Assembly (NCBI GenBank): GCA_021234155.1
Contig: JAJEKV010000027.1
Span: 3,493,623 to 3,557,622 of the forward strand
Direction: 5' to 3'
Source of the DNA: Isoetes taiwanensis
Taxonomy: Eukaryota > Streptophyta > Lycopodiopsida > Isoetales > Isoetaceae
DNA length: 64,000 nt
Shown: one piece after another, positions 22,165 to 33,119 of the stretch
Numbering within the stretch: position 1 is the first letter of the stretch
How the letters are laid out: each line of letters begins with the position of its first letter
Notes under the pieces: generated by a model
What the model saw: only the letters and a program-made list of their open reading frames with translations
What the model was told of the DNA's origin: nothing
Database searches by the model: none
Translations under genes and position numbers: made by a program

Positions 22165-22800
22165 GGGCGGGGCTGGAGAACATGACTTTCATCCTCAATG
22201 GCGCCAGGTGGCGGCAGCGGCAGGACTCTGTCTCACTGGCGGCTCGAATCCATCTCCCTTTGTCTCAATGCGGAGGTGGTGTGCACTGTCTTGAATGGAA
22301 GCAATCACCTGGCGCTTTTCATGGGTAGATGGGTGTAAGTAGTGGTGTGGGCCCCTCATGAGCATGGGATTAACTAGCGTCGATAATTTGCCACCTTGAC
22401 ATGTAGCGGGGCCTGCATCCCAAAGCAGCCATGAAGCAAGCATCAAGTATTGCTTCAAAGCGTAGCGTTCCTTCGGTGTATGCTGCTTGGTCCACATCTG
22501 TGGTGCCCACATTCCATAGCGAGAACCACTTGGGCTTGCTTGTCTTTCCAGCCCGAGGCTTTGAGTCGTCTGCGGGACCCATCGCCAACGCCAAAGCAAG
22601 GTTGGGCAGCCTAGCTTCATCCATAGCCACCACCTTCCGGAAGTAAATAATGTGACGTTCAGTATGACCCCCTCTGTAATGGAAGGGAAGTCTCTCCTGA
22701 GGCAAGATCTGATATGGGACCCGTGGATTTCACTCGATTGCAGGGCCAAGAAGGCCTTCCTGCGTACCTACTCTAGATGGTTCCAAGTGGTGAGGGATAT
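22165..22800 (-). pseudogene. LINE C-terminal domain with Cys/His knuckle
   Basis: Contains AHHLRIET (22261-22288), then SCRCRHL (22206-22226) and, one frame over, EDESHVL (22176-22201), followed by a CPALHES-like end. The order HLRIET…C.C..L…EDE.H.L..CP is the usual C-terminus downstream of many LINE reverse transcriptases and is thought to bind the template RNA. The frame at 22195-22749 covers the N-terminal part and leaves frame at the knuckle. Confidence 0.75.
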
Positions 22801-23890
22801 CAGCCCCCACCTTACGCCCCATAGAGGAGGACCCCGTTCAGCAAGCCCACGAACAAGTGTGCTGCTGACCCCATGCATACGGCTACGCCTTGTGTTTTTT
22901 GCATTGCATCTGGGGCTTTCCAGCCTAAGGTGACCCGTAACGGGATGGATGCATCCCGGTGTGGTAGTAGAAAACTCAATGCCCAAATACTTATAAGAGG
23001 CCAGCCACCTCCACTACACCGCCTACTGTAAGTGAATGAGGGGGGGCGTTGGGTGCGGATGATGGGACCCGGCACACCCCTTGTCTTGGCCAAGTTAACT
23101 CATGTGGGTGAATTGGCGAGAAAAGTGTCCAAAAGCATCCGGGTGCGTTGCATGTCCTCAGGGGTATATCACAGCGAGTCAACATCATCGGCATATATGA
23201 GTTTAGGATATGTGGTGCATCAGCCCAGCGCCTCCCAGTGCTCGGCTAGCCATTCTTCTAACTGAAGTCCATGTAATACCCGGCGTCGGGGATAGAGGGC
23301 AATGCACCCTAATGCTACCAACAGCGGGCTCCCAGGACGATTATTGAAACGGCCAGGGCAAGCCTGCATGCGATGCAGCATATATAGCATTACGCAGGTC
23401 GGCCAGGGGTCCCCTAGGTCTCAATCGTCCCACAACTTATCGAGGCAGCGTGTGTCAAAGCGCTGCCGAAATCCACAAAACAGTCCGGTCGGCGTCGATT
23501 ATCCTATCCTCTATGAGTGTTCGCAGAGTGAAGATATGGTCAATAGTAGAATGCGGGCGGAAGCCTACTGCGTGAGAGCACTTCTCCATCCTCGCCCCAA
23601 GTGTCCATCGCGCTCAAGAATCCCTAGCAACTTGGCAAAGGCGAAGCCCGACCATAATGTGGGCTATGGGGTCCCCGCTTTGTATATGGGCACAACTCTT
23701 TGGTAGTCAGTCTTTGGAAGCCTTCTTGCAATGCCTGTTGAAGAGTCTTTGTGAGAACCGGCACCATTGGGGGCCGGGCATAAAATTGATCTTGGGTAGC
23801 GAGAAATCACCGTCCGGACGTCGCTTAAAGTGCTTAAACGCGGTGATTTTCGGCCATAATAAGCATTTAACGTGCGGTGCAAGCACGATA
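22800..23890 (-). pseudogene. LINE reverse transcriptase, catalytic part
   Basis: Reading minus strand in three frames: QRVVPIYKAGTP (about 23665-23700), AKLLGILERDG, GFRPHSTIDHIFTLRTLIE (23510-23566), CFVDF followed by an FDTRCLDKLWDDL frame (23430-23485), HCPLSPTPGI (23284-23307), the active-site box YADD (codons 23184-23195) and KYLGIEFS near 22985. These correspond in order to RT blocks 2a to 6. The catalytic YADD is intact, but at least four frameshifts and several stops separate the blocks. GFR..ST.D.IF.LR and CPLSPT are typical of RTE/CR1-like and other non-L1 LINEs. Confidence 0.88.
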
Positions 23891-24620
23891 AAATATTTTT
23901 TGGTTGATTCACAATAATTCTTCACGAAAGTGACTCAAATTTGATCTCCCTAATACGTTTTGCATCTCCAATCTAATGGAAGAGGCGACATTAGATTTTA
24001 TGAAATACATTTGTGAGATATAAAGCTTTTCCCTTATAGATACAAAATCGTTTTTTAGCTTTTTCACTATCAATCCTCTATGGAATGATCTAAAACTTGA
24101 GCTCCAAAGACGTTTTTTTGCATCACGAATCCAATGGAGCAGATCGACATAAAATTCTGTATTGTAGTTTGTAGATATTAGGCTTTACGGTAAAATATCA
24201 GAAATCGTTTTTGGCCTCTTATGAAAAAATACTCAATGGATTTATCACGAAACTTGGTGTCCTAGAACGTTTTTGTACTACGAATCCATAGGAACCCGGC
24301 TGGCAATCCATTTTACAAGTAGTTTATGAGATATTGGCTTCTACTCTATGGCAACCTTGATCGAATTTTTTTCATGATTGTGCTCAAAATATGCACGTAG
24401 AAGCTGCAATTTCATAAGGATCCTTAGTTTTGGATGCCGATTCCAATGAGCCATAGCTTGCTGTATTTGGTGAAGTAGATCAAATGCCACAAATGGAGTG
24501 CCCCCCGCTGTTCCGAAGCATGGGGGCTCATATCAAGAAATTTTAGCCCAGTTGATTGATTTTGATGGTCCTAATGGTCCGTCTTCTCATAGTGTCCATT
24601 TATTTACGTGCTTAATATGT
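23890..24620. repeat. AT-rich insert inside the RT, three degenerate ~150-bp repeats
   Basis: The GC-rich LINE gives way abruptly to AT-rich sequence between RT block 1 (KAADLDGMQ.ELLK, about 24692-24715) and block 2. Three degenerate tandem units (about 23925-24060, 24060-24215, 24215-24370) share, on the plus strand, a TCACGAA..T…ACGTTTTTG.A..ACGAATCCA.…GGAG/GAAC segment and a GAGATATTGGCTT/TAGATATTAGGCTT segment ending each unit. It interrupts an otherwise collinear reverse transcriptase, so it is most likely a secondary insertion or foreign repeat. No flanking duplication was identified. Confidence 0.55.
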
Positions 24621-25300
24621 GCTTTCGCCAAAAAGTGTACCCCACTAGCAATTTTGTACCCCCGCCCACTTTGAGAAGCTCTCACTGCATACCATCCAAA
24701 TCTGCTGCCTTCGGGATTAGCTGGCGTTCTGAGGCCCATTATGACATCCTCTTGAATGACCCGGTGTTAGGCACGCCCGGGAATACTTGGTGCGCTTCCC
24801 CATTGGGTCATACAGGCTGCGCAAGTATCTCACCCATTGTTCCGGGTAATATTTCCTATGGGTCGTGCGGGCTTACTCAAGACCTTTCTCCGAAAGGCCC
24901 TAGGGTGGCGGTCTAGAAGACCAAACATCATTCTTTGGTGCTCACTTAAGGTACACGCTTTCTTGGTCTTGAGGAAGGAGGCGGTATTGATGGGCGGCTC
25001 TGGCGAATGGTGGGGTCCAGCACTGGCGGAGCCCATCGTTTCCCCTCCCAGGCATTAGCCATCGAACCCGGTGATTGCGGGGAAGGTGGTTGCAGCCCCA
25101 TTGGATCGTCGAGAGCGGCCTCTCCCAAAGCATCATCCCCTACCCTCGAAGGAGCTGGTTCGGTAGGCCGTCTGGGTTGAAGTGTGGGGGAGTTGCGGCA
25201 CTCCCGCCTCATGCTCAAGCATCCTCGCATAGGCCGCATGATCATAGTCGGGGCATAACCGAGTGGTACATGGGGTGTTGGGGCAATAGGTGCTCGGTGG
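24620..25300 (-). pseudogene. LINE endonuclease-RT linker and RT block 1
   Basis: Follows the endonuclease. It holds a low-complexity Pro/Arg-rich stretch (about 25250-24950) and then KAADLDGMQ.ELLK (24680-24715), the equivalent of the GKAPGPDGI..E..K block at the RT N-terminus. One in-frame TGA interrupts that block. Frames are short and broken. Confidence 0.65.
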
Positions 25301-26111
25301 AGCTGCCAATCTATCTGCAAGAATGAGGGGCGATGGTCGGAGTCTACTTCCTGCGTCCGGAAGCCACCTGTCCCGAAGACACTCTGCGCAGTGATCAAGT
25401 GTAGGCGTTGCTGCGCCTCGCTAGCACGTAATCCACCACACTAGTGCGCCCCACGGTTCTCACGTCTACAAGTGAAGGCGGTTGGAGGATGGCCACCATG
25501 CCCGTCCATTGCAAATGACCCGAGTCAAAGATCTGCCCCGCGAATGGCATGCCGGCCATCTTTTGTGGTCACCGGTCGTCATCCGGCGCCCTTAGCCAAA
25601 CCATCTCTCAAGGGTCCATTTGCAACACATCCTCGACTAGAGGTGCGGAATTTTGGGATCTCGCTTTCTGTATGCGGCGCATTGAAATCTACCTTGCCCA
25701 ATTATGCATGCTACCGTATGTCATCATATAGATCGACATAGGGCTCCCCGCCCACATCCGTGCGTGTGGTAAAGTTGCTCTCGGCGTGGGGAAGTAGCAA
25801 AGCGCCACAAAGAGAGGGCTGCCATCGCTGTTTTACGCACTTTCGTACCCACGGTATCTGTTGTGCCCGTCTGCCTTGCACCGGAGACCGATTGGGCCAA
25901 GGCTATCTGGTAGTAACACGCAATTCCTCCATGTCCTCGTTTCCCGTGCACTCATTGAAGGCGAGTTAGCGGCCGTATCTGGCAAATCGGTAGCCTCATG
26001 ACTAGCATGTTCCCATGTTTCCATGAGGAAGATAAGGTCCATGTCCATGGCGGCGGATTTTGCAGATCCCCCCTTACGCCATGGAAAGCCACGGCAATTC
26101 CGGGATACCAT
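25300..26111 (-). pseudogene. LINE apurinic-type endonuclease
   Basis: Nicks target DNA to start target-primed reverse transcription in the family. Visible motifs, minus strand, in order: NCRGFPWRKGG (26069-26102), MDLIFLMETWE (26009-26041; the Glu corresponds to the metal-binding E), RGHGGIACYY (about 25912-25941), VDFNA (25674-25693; equivalent of GDFNA), GRTSVVDYVLA (25420-25452) and SDHRPS (25325-25345; the catalytic SDH). The first frame, 25833-26111, is open for 92 codons; later motifs lie in shifted frames. Confidence 0.85.
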
Positions 26112-27670
26112 GGCTGAGGCATCGATCCCTATTTAGTGGCATGCATCGCCGCCAGTCCGTGGTAGTGGTGGTCCTGGGGGAGCGGAAGATGTGGATGCTG
26201 TGCCGGGCCCCTCGGAGGGGGAGGGGGGAGTGCCCATCCCCGTTTGGGCTGCCCAATTCCCGCATCCTTCCCCGGACCAGCCCCGCTGCCCCTCCATGTT
26301 CTTGGCCGGTCCACGACTTTGGCCAGCTCGCGCCGGGTCTCTTTGTCTGCTTTGGGGTCAAGTCCCTGGCCAACGTCTGAGCCCGTCCCCTTCAACTTCT
26401 CCTCAGGACTGGCGCGGGATGGCCACCCGCTCTGGCACGCTCTCAACTGTGAAGATGACCACCCGGGGGCGATCAGGGCGCTGAATTCCATGACGACTCG
26501 CCTTTCCAATGGTCACAGGTGCTGGGAACATCATCCGGTCCAAGATCTGTGTCTGGAGTCGGGAAGTGAGATGTTCTCCCGACTCCTCCGTCAGGCCTCG
26601 CACTACCACATTCACGGCTCTGCGTCTTTCCTCGAGTTCGGCTGGGGCCGCACTCCAGGTGTTGGTTGAGGTGGGTGAGGCATAGGCTGTGGCCGGCGCC
26701 GGGGTGGTGGCGGCCCGGCGTGATCTGATGTGTCCGCGGCATGTGTTCCGTGTTGGCGTCCACAGCAGGTTGGTGGGTTCGGGGGGTTGGTGTGTTCTTT
26801 CTTCGTGGTTTACGTTCTCGGTGGAGCTCAGCTCTTACGTGGCGTTGTCATGTCTTGCCATCTCCCGTGCAATGGCAGAAGTTGCTCATGTGCCTTGGCA
26901 TGGAGGCCCTTGCCTTCTTTGGGGCAGCGACGCCAAGCTCCGTGAGCTCCCGATCTGGGTGCTAAATCCATCCGCCAAGAGTGCTCCGGTTCTGCCCGGC
27001 TGGCTCCAAAGCAGCCCGGAATCCTTTGTCTCACAGCAGATGCCTCCTCGAACCTCCGACGGGGAGGGCTGCCTGGCTCCTCGTGCCATGGCCTTAGCCT
27101 CCTCAACCTCGGCGGATCCGGCAGTTTACGAGTGTCTCCCCTCTACCCGGTTCACGCCCCGCCCCCGGCTTCCATAGCTGCCCGACACGGTGTCTACCAC
27201 CCCTCATATCTGCAAAGCTCCTGGCATTGCTGTTGCGCCAAATTGTAGCAAGTGGATGCTATCATGCGCGGCAGATGCGCGATCCTCCAATTCTGATTAC
27301 GCCGCTTTTCGGCACCAGCCGCCTTAACATCCAGATGTTATGTTCTCCACCTCTGTCGGGAGGCACCGCAGGCGTGCATTGTTGGCCTCCAACCCTCGCT
27401 CTGATCGCGTCCCAAGGTTCGACCGGGCGGATTGCTGTGTGGCTTTGTGCCGGCCGATCAGCCTTGGCTCGGGCCTCCCCTCTTCATGGAAGACGCCTCT
27501 CCCTGCCCGAGGCCTCTTCCTTGGTGGCCCCGCTTCATGGTCTTCCCGGAGGGCTCTCGCTGGCGGGGGTCAACCGATGGTTGGTGTGTTTGGGCCTTCC
27601 CGAGGATGGGTTGGTGTGGTGCGGTAGCTCACCAACCAAGTGTGGGTCCACACACGGGACTGTGTAATGC
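26112..27670 (-). pseudogene. Probable LINE 5' region / ORF1 remnant
   Basis: GC-rich, Pro/Arg/Gly-rich frames in all three minus frames (for example 26129-26509, 26828-27106) without a clear CCHC finger or RRM. Position upstream of the endonuclease and matching composition suggest ORF1 and 5' UTR of the same LINE. Plus-strand frames here (26689-27177, 27227-27667) are open because the region is GC-rich and are not believed. Confidence 0.45.
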
Positions 27671-27737
27671 GTGGCCATGACTTGGGGGTATGACTTGGGC
27701 GACGACTCACGGATATCCAGGTGTGTACCGCCACCAC

Positions 27738-28645
27738 AAAACCCTAGCACACAGCCCGAAAAAGTGCAGATTTGAGCACAGAAACAAAGACAAGCATGCA
27801 GGTGATTATACACCATTGGAAAGCTCACAGACAACCAGCTTTCCAACAAGCCCAAGCACATGAAAATCGACACGGATGTAAGAGATACGGTCCGTGAAGT
27901 GTCTACCGAGGTGTCACGTAAAACCCTGTAGCACACAGCCCGGAAAAGTGTCAATTTGAGCATAGAAACAAAGCCAAGCATGCACCATACACCGTTGGAA
28001 ATATCTCTGAACCAGCTTTCCAACAAGCCCAAGCACATGAAAATCCACGGATGAGAGATATGACCCGATCAAAATCTGAAGATCTAGACCAATGAATACT
28101 TTACTAAAACATACGCCAATCCTATATTGGTGTCGGACTTTCATCAACAACACCATCAGAACTAGGGTATGAATTAGTAAAACATTCTCGTAACCTTCAA
28201 TAAGACAACACACACCTTTCAACACGTGTGGCCAAGGCCAACAATGGCATTAGGGCGAGGGCTATATACTTCTCAAAAGAAGGAAGAAGAAGGGCTGCCA
28301 CAAAACCCTAGCACACAGCCCGGAAAACAGCAGATTTGAGCACGAAACAAAGACAAGCATGCCGATATCATAGACCCGTTGGAAGCTCTCTGAACCAGCT
28401 TTCCAACAAGCTAACACATGAAAATCTGACCATCGGATATGAGAGATACACCAGTGGTCGGCGTGTCTACCCCAGGTTGCCACGAAACCCTCTAGCACAC
28501 AGCCCGAAAAAGTGCCAATTTGAGCATAGAAACAAAGCCAATCATGCAAGTACCATACACCATTGGAAAGATCTCTGAACCAGCTTTCCAACAAGCCCAA
28601 GCACATGAAAATCTGACACCGGATGTGAGAGATATGACCGATCAA
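27738..28645. repeat. 182-bp repeat, two head-to-tail dimers
   Basis: Units start AAAACCCTAGCACACAGCCC at 27738, 27920, 28302 and 28484; spacing within each dimer is exactly 182 bp. Each unit continues TTTGAGCA.AGAAACAAAG.CAAGCATG…TTGGAAAG…CAGCTTTCCAACAAGC…CACATGAAAATC and a GAGATA segment. Units 1 and 3 end in a GTGTCTACC…GTTG.CAC linker; units 2 and 4 end in GATATGACC.GATCAAAAT. So the pattern is (A-B)…(A-B), separated by 200 bp of unrelated DNA (28085-28295). No coding function is likely; open frames on both strands result from the repeat. Confidence 0.8.
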
Positions 28646-30059
28646 AATTCTGTCGCCTTCATATCAGTGAAGTTCAAAGTATCTCTCAAGAACTCAATAC
28701 GTTGATTGTAAGAGGCAAGCATGCCCATATTCAGAGCCATTGCTCTTACAACGGTTCCTTTAAATAAAGCTAGAAAACATATGATCCATTTACAATGCAC
28801 TCCATGGAAGGATCCTAAGAGGATTTGAAGGAGGAGGAAGTAAAAAGGGTACATACGTGTGGAAGACGGATTGCAAACTAATTAAGACATTAGACAATAA
28901 ATTGTCTATCTGCAAAAATGCAAGGGATACTGTCATTGAAATATCCAAGTTAGTAGTTATTTCCAACAATAGAGATGATCTAATCTACAAAAAAGGATGT
29001 ACGTCAATGTAAGTGTCATAAATGCAAGAGTAGGATGGATGAAAGGCAATCGATGTCCATTGTCAATATGGTTGTGCATTCATACTTTTTTCTTTAGCAA
29101 AGGGCAAGCCTTCTTTCTTGGCAATGCGTCATCGAGATGTTACGACCAAAGTTCTAAAAATATCATTTGGGGTGTTCTAAAAATTTCTTGGACCATTGGA
29201 TTGAGGCATATTATACATGACATTCCGTCTCATGGCCTTTGGGCCCTTAAATGCAAGTCAAGATGGTGTCAAATCCATCCCATTTGACTCACCCCTTTAA
29301 CACAAGAACCATCCCATGGTTCGATGTGATAACAGAATATTCCAGCAACACTTATGACTATCAAATTACCATGAGCCTGGGGAGTCGAACCCCAGCATGA
29401 TTCGCATGCTCATCCAAGCATAGCAACCATCCCACACAAGGGATGCCTGCTATGCCCAGGGGCCGAAGCCCACTAATACATCAAACACGTTAGTGCTACT
29501 ATGAAACATAAATAAAAAGTGACTTAACAAATGATCTCAAAGTAATTTCAGTTCAGTGGCAATTATTAACACAGCATTTCGCATAAGCAAGCATCACCAC
29601 AACCATACATTACCTAAAAACAAACTGTACAATGTGTTCAAGGAGCATTAAAGTTTTTTTTGAGGTCAAATAAGGGCCCTTACTCGATGCACGTCAAAAA
29701 GCTCGCGGCCAATGTGGAGCCGAGCTTGTACAAAGTTTTTACCGAGCCTTGGTTTCGCCATTCAGGTGTCAAATGCCGGTAGCCCGGTAATATCCAAGTG
29801 CCTCTAGCTTCGGTGTCGAGGATTACACGTGGCAATTATGACCCGTTAGCTCCGCCCTCAATTCACCTTTCAGTGTTTTCCTCCAGAGTTTATTGCGAAG
29901 ATCGATACTGCGCCAAGGGAACTTCGATTTGCGAACCGCCGACCCCTGCGCCAAAGTGAGTTTATACCCGCGAGAAAAGCCCGATCAAGGTAAAATGTGC
30001 GGAGCCTCTCCCTAGTATTTTTGATTCGGCTCCACATTCGATTTGAATTACGTGACTAG
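28646..30059. other. Intergenic, no gene seen
   Basis: Low-information sequence. At 29375-29400 a TGGGGAGTCGAACCCCA hairpin (tRNA T-arm-like on the minus strand) is enclosed by ATGAGC/GCTCAT, but the rest of a tRNA cloverleaf is absent. From 29660 the GC content rises, marking entry into the next region. No gene assigned. Confidence 0.4.
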
Positions 30060-30323
30060 ATGGCTATAAAGCTCTATCACGGTCGAAATGACTTTGAAAG
30101 CTTAGGTGGTGTCGGCCAGGAGCTTTATTACACTCAACTGCAATGCGAGGTGAATGGCGAAGTCAAAAGATGCAGGAGAAATGATGTTTTTGCACATTGG
30201 AAGGCTTTGGTGGTCGGTTTTCGATCGGGCAAAGAGATATTTGTACAAGTAAGGCATGTATACACTCCAACGAGATATGGCAAAAGAAAAAAAAGCAAAG
30301 CGGCGAACTTTTTCCACGGTTAG
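30060..30323 (+). CDS. Unassigned basic ORF, 87 codons
   Basis: Open frame with a plausible amino-acid mix: about one third charged, ending in the Lys/Arg-rich RYGKRKKSKAANFFHG. It contains VGQELYYTQLQCEVNGEVKRCRRNDV and FRSGKEIFVQVRHVYTP. I do not recognise the family. A chromatin BAH-like strand pattern crossed my mind but is not supported. It sits 0.4 kb before the next unknown frame on the same strand, and the two may be exons or pieces of one decayed gene. Confidence 0.3.
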   Translation: MAIKLYHGRNDFESLGGVGQELYYTQLQCEVNGEVKRCRRNDVFAHWKALVVGFRSGKEIFVQVRHVYTPTRYGKRKKSKAANFFHG

Positions 30324-30716
30324 AAGCAAATTGTGAGTATGTACTTCTATGCAATCCATATTTAAATTAGTTCGATTTACTTATCCAGTTCATTCCTATT
30401 TTCTCAGGTTTGTGTATATCTGATGTGGAGAACACAGTCTCGTCACACTTCGATAAGTAGTGTATTCCATTGCTTTCACCAAGATATGGGCTCCTTGTTG
30501 TTGGTTGGTAGCACACCGGTGCCTTCGAAAGGGGGTATATGGTTCGGAGGTATGAATACTCTCCCAAGATCCAAGGCGATTGAGCTTCCATTGCCCGGCC
30601 TATCCGATTTATCTTTGCAGCTCCTCCGGATGTCACTTCTATCTTATTAGCACCGCAGTAAGTTGTCGCAGGAAATGTTCACGGCATTGAAGGAGAAGTG
30701 AGGAGTCTACGGGCAT

Positions 30717-31142
30717 GTGAAGATAAATTTAGGAATTGATCTGCTCATTGCCTTATTCAAGAGCGCCGACAATGTTAAGAAGACCTTGAAGATATTTACA
30801 GTTCAACAGTCGGTGGATAGTTTTTTAGATAGTCTATTTCTTGAAGGTTGGAGTGCTCGACTTCACGATGGAGTTGAATCTACTGAATGCAGAATAAGTC
30901 GAGACACGGTTCAGTTCAGATATTACATTCGGAAGCAAACGTTGTATGTCACTTTTAAGTATAGGAGATGGCGAAATGTCCGTGAAGGAAGAAAGTACGT
31001 TTGGATTCCTGTAGAACAAGATGACAATGATGGCACTCATTCCGTTGTCATAGACTTGAACATTCATAAGGATAATCAGTGTTCAAAAGTCCCGAGAGAT
31101 TTGGAGCTTAGTGGCCTCTATTCGATGTTCACCGGCAATTAG
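30717..31142 (+). CDS. Unknown protein ORF, 141 codons
   Basis: The best coding-like frame in the 30-38 kb region: uninterrupted 141 codons, mixed composition, no low complexity. Predicted beta-rich centre (RDTVQFRYYIRKQTLYVTF), a basic YRRWRNVREGRKY segment and an acidic EQDDNDGTH turn. No signal peptide or transmembrane helix. The frame appears to extend a few codons upstream of the Met. No family recognised. The flanking stretches on the same strand (30060-30323, 31740-32518, 33120-33960) also look like decayed coding sequence, so this may be a surviving exon or polyprotein piece. Confidence 0.4.
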   Translation: MKINLGIDLLIALFKSADNVKKTLKIFTVQQSVDSFLDSLFLEGWSARLHDGVESTECRISRDTVQFRYYIRKQTLYVTFKYRRWRNVREGRKYVWIPVEQDDNDGTHSVVIDLNIHKDNQCSKVPRDLELSGLYSMFTGN

Positions 31143-31379
31143 AGTTTGAGACCGACTTAAATTTCTTCCATTTTATGATAGAGCGGCGGAAGATGGGAAA
31201 GTCTAGAAAGAATCTTTGAAATTGGGGTGATGCATGCCACCCAAAGTCATATCTGATATGAATCTATGTAATATAAATATAAGTGATAGTTAATTGGAGA
31301 TCTATTGTATATTAATTGCAAACATTTGCCTTCATTGGAATATAAGACTTAAAAGTAGCTACTGATCGCGAAATTGTGT

Positions 31380-31720
31380 ACAACATAAAATATGGATGTT
31401 GTATTTTCACACCGTGCGACGGAGCGAAAATTGTGGATATCATAAAATTTGGAAGGGGCTATTTTAGCACCAGTAGCCATGGTGCGAAAATGTGACTAGC
31501 ATAAAAATGAAAGGGGTATTTTTTTTAATGGTAGCCAGTCTTGAAAATTGTACATAGCATAAAAAATGAAAGGGGTATTTTTGCAAATCGTAGCCACCCG
31601 TCTTGAAATTGTACATAGAATAAATTATCGAAGTCTTGTTTTTTTACCAGTATTACCAGTCTTGAAATTTATGTATAGCATAAATTAAAGGAGTGTTATT
31701 TTCGCATCGTTGCCACGTTG
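31380..31720. repeat. GGTGCGAAA palindromic repeat cluster 1
   Basis: Degenerate tandem units of about 75-85 bp: (C)GGTGCGAAAAT.GT…CATAAAATTTGGAAGGGGCTATTTT.GCACC.GTAGCCA…, repeated about five times with decay to CAGTCTTGAAATTGTACATAGCATAAA. The GCACCGTGGC/GCCACGGTGC core makes each junction palindromic in the better-preserved clusters at 35.9 and 37.7 kb. Confidence 0.6.
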
Positions 31721-31739
31721 TTAGTCTCTCTTGCAAATC

Positions 31740-32518
31740 AAGCCGCTATAAAGGCTCACATTCAAATTGCTCATAAATCGAGGCTATTTGCTCCACGAGA
31801 ATGCCAAATAGCGGTCGAGCAAGGCATGGGAGCTGTTTAAGCGATGCTATGAAAAATAGTGGACAAAGAAATCGGGATTTTAAAATTCAGGAAGCATCGA
31901 AGAGTTCGAGGAGGAGCTAGAGGAACGATGGATGCAACCCATTTGTATATAATAATGTTTGCCCTGCGTGAGACATTATGGCGAGTGTAATAGGTTTCTT
32001 CGATGCATATGGCGGCATCCTTCATAGCTTCATGGCTAGAGCTGGTCACGGCGTGAAATCATGTCCCGTGGATCGGTTTGCCTTCACTAAGCATGCAAGC
32101 TTTAATTAAGATGTTTCCGAAACCTGATCAAGACCGAATTAGAAGGTTCTTGAAGAGACTACCTGCATAACTGTGCAGGCAAGAGGGCAAGGAATGTTTT
32201 TTCAGCCTAGATATCATGTTCAGCACATACATGATTTACACTAAGCCAAGCAAAGATGCCAGTTCTTCTTCAAGTGCACAGATCGCTCAAATAGAACACC
32301 CCGCCTCACCAGTAGAGGAGCCGATAGATCCTGAGGAAGAGAAGCTCATACTGGAAAATGAGGAGAATGAGGTTTTGGAAGAGGAGGTCTCCGAGAAAAA
32401 ATTGTCTACTTGGGGGTTATCAGAAGCATATCCCATCCATGTAGGTGGGAAACCATACTTGTTGCTGCTGAACATATCTGAAGTGACTAGTGATGATTTT
32501 AGTGGTACTATATCGTAA
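31740..32518 (+). pseudogene. Decayed coding stretch with acidic C-terminus, family unknown
   Basis: One reading frame stays coding-like for about 260 codons with roughly six stops. It runs AAIKAHIQIAHKSRLFAP…TMDATHLYIIMFALRETLW…ALIKMFPKPDQDRIRRFLK… and continues into the open frame 32216-32518. That frame carries SSSSS, EEPIDPEEEKL and a strongly acidic ENEENEVLEEEVSEKK before a hydrophobic PYLLLLNISEV segment. The composition would suit a retroelement gag-like or nuclear protein, but no zinc knuckle, protease or RT is visible, so no function is given. Confidence 0.4.
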
Positions 32519-33119
32519 TATGGGTATCACTATTTTGGCGATAATCTTATATTAGAAACTTTTTTGGAAGGCGATAAATTTTGTCCCTTCAAGAATTTCT
32601 GTAGTGCATGTGGCGATAAATATTAATCACAAAAGCATTTGTTTAGTATTTGTCACGATGTCTAAAATCTTACCATAATATTGTTGTCATGAGTGCAACA
32701 TAATGACACACATAAGAGCCACTAATTAATGGCGTAAGCCCCCATTTACTTTTGCTTCTGTATATGAGAATACTATTTTCTCAAATGTGATTGTATCCCA
32801 TGGTAAAGACATCAAATGGTATGGCTTTATCATGTTCTATAGACATTTAAGGCATAGGTAAATAAAAATTCAAAACCTTCATCTCTATACTCCCCAATTA
32901 TATGAAATTGGTAACTCTATGTTCTTTAAGTAGGCCATCTGTTTGAGATTTATGAATTGAGATTATTGATAGAGAGGCGAAAAAACTCCTTCACTGAGTC
33001 CATATAGTTGGCGAATGTGGTAGAAGAGGGAAAGCTTCTCCAAAAACATTTGGCGAATTAATCTCACTATTTTACTAAAGGGAACCTACTAAGCATAGTG
33101 GAAATTTTTTCAAAAATTA
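32519..33119. other. Spacer, AT-rich
   Basis: Several GGCGATAA(A/T) phrases (32538, 32570, 32610) suggest weak internal repetition. No gene. Confidence 0.4.

Larger units (their letters stand above)
21824..27670 (-). mobile_element. Decayed LINE (non-LTR retrotransposon)
   Basis: A GC-rich block unlike its AT-rich flanks, read entirely on the minus strand. In order it holds a frame-broken ORF1-like region (about 27.1-26.15 kb), an AP-type endonuclease (26.1-25.3 kb), a linker, a reverse transcriptase (24.75-22.8 kb, split by an AT-rich insert), a C-terminal CCHC-like end (22.29-22.17 kb), a 3' UTR and a pentanucleotide tail (21824-21845). Endonuclease, then RT, then Cys/His tail in one reading direction identifies an autonomous LINE. 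Many frameshifts show it is dead or poorly sequenced. The non-poly(A), pentamer-tailed end argues against a typical plant L1. The clade (RTE-, CR1/Jockey-like) cannot be fixed without a tree. The 5' end near 27.67 kb is judged from base composition only, and no target duplication was found. Confidence 0.9.

Noticed and set aside
22195-22749. 184-codon minus ORF as a free-standing gene
   Set aside because: It is the LINE region between RT and C-terminal knuckle. AHHLRIET near its end and the collinear RT upstream show it belongs to the element.
26689-27177. 162-codon plus ORF in GC-rich DNA
   Set aside because: Antisense to the LINE. Open in several frames because stop codons are rare in GC-rich sequence. 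Ser/Pro/Cys-rich, without family features.
27535-28038. 167-codon minus ORF with repeated MCLGLLESW phrases
   Set aside because: The repeats are just the 182-bp satellite read through. The phrase recurs because the DNA repeats.
29370-29460. tRNA gene (minus strand), from a TGGGGTTCGACTCCCCA T-arm-like hairpin
   Set aside because: No D-arm, anticodon arm or matching acceptor at the right spacing. Only a short hairpin with ATGAGC/GCTCAT flanks.
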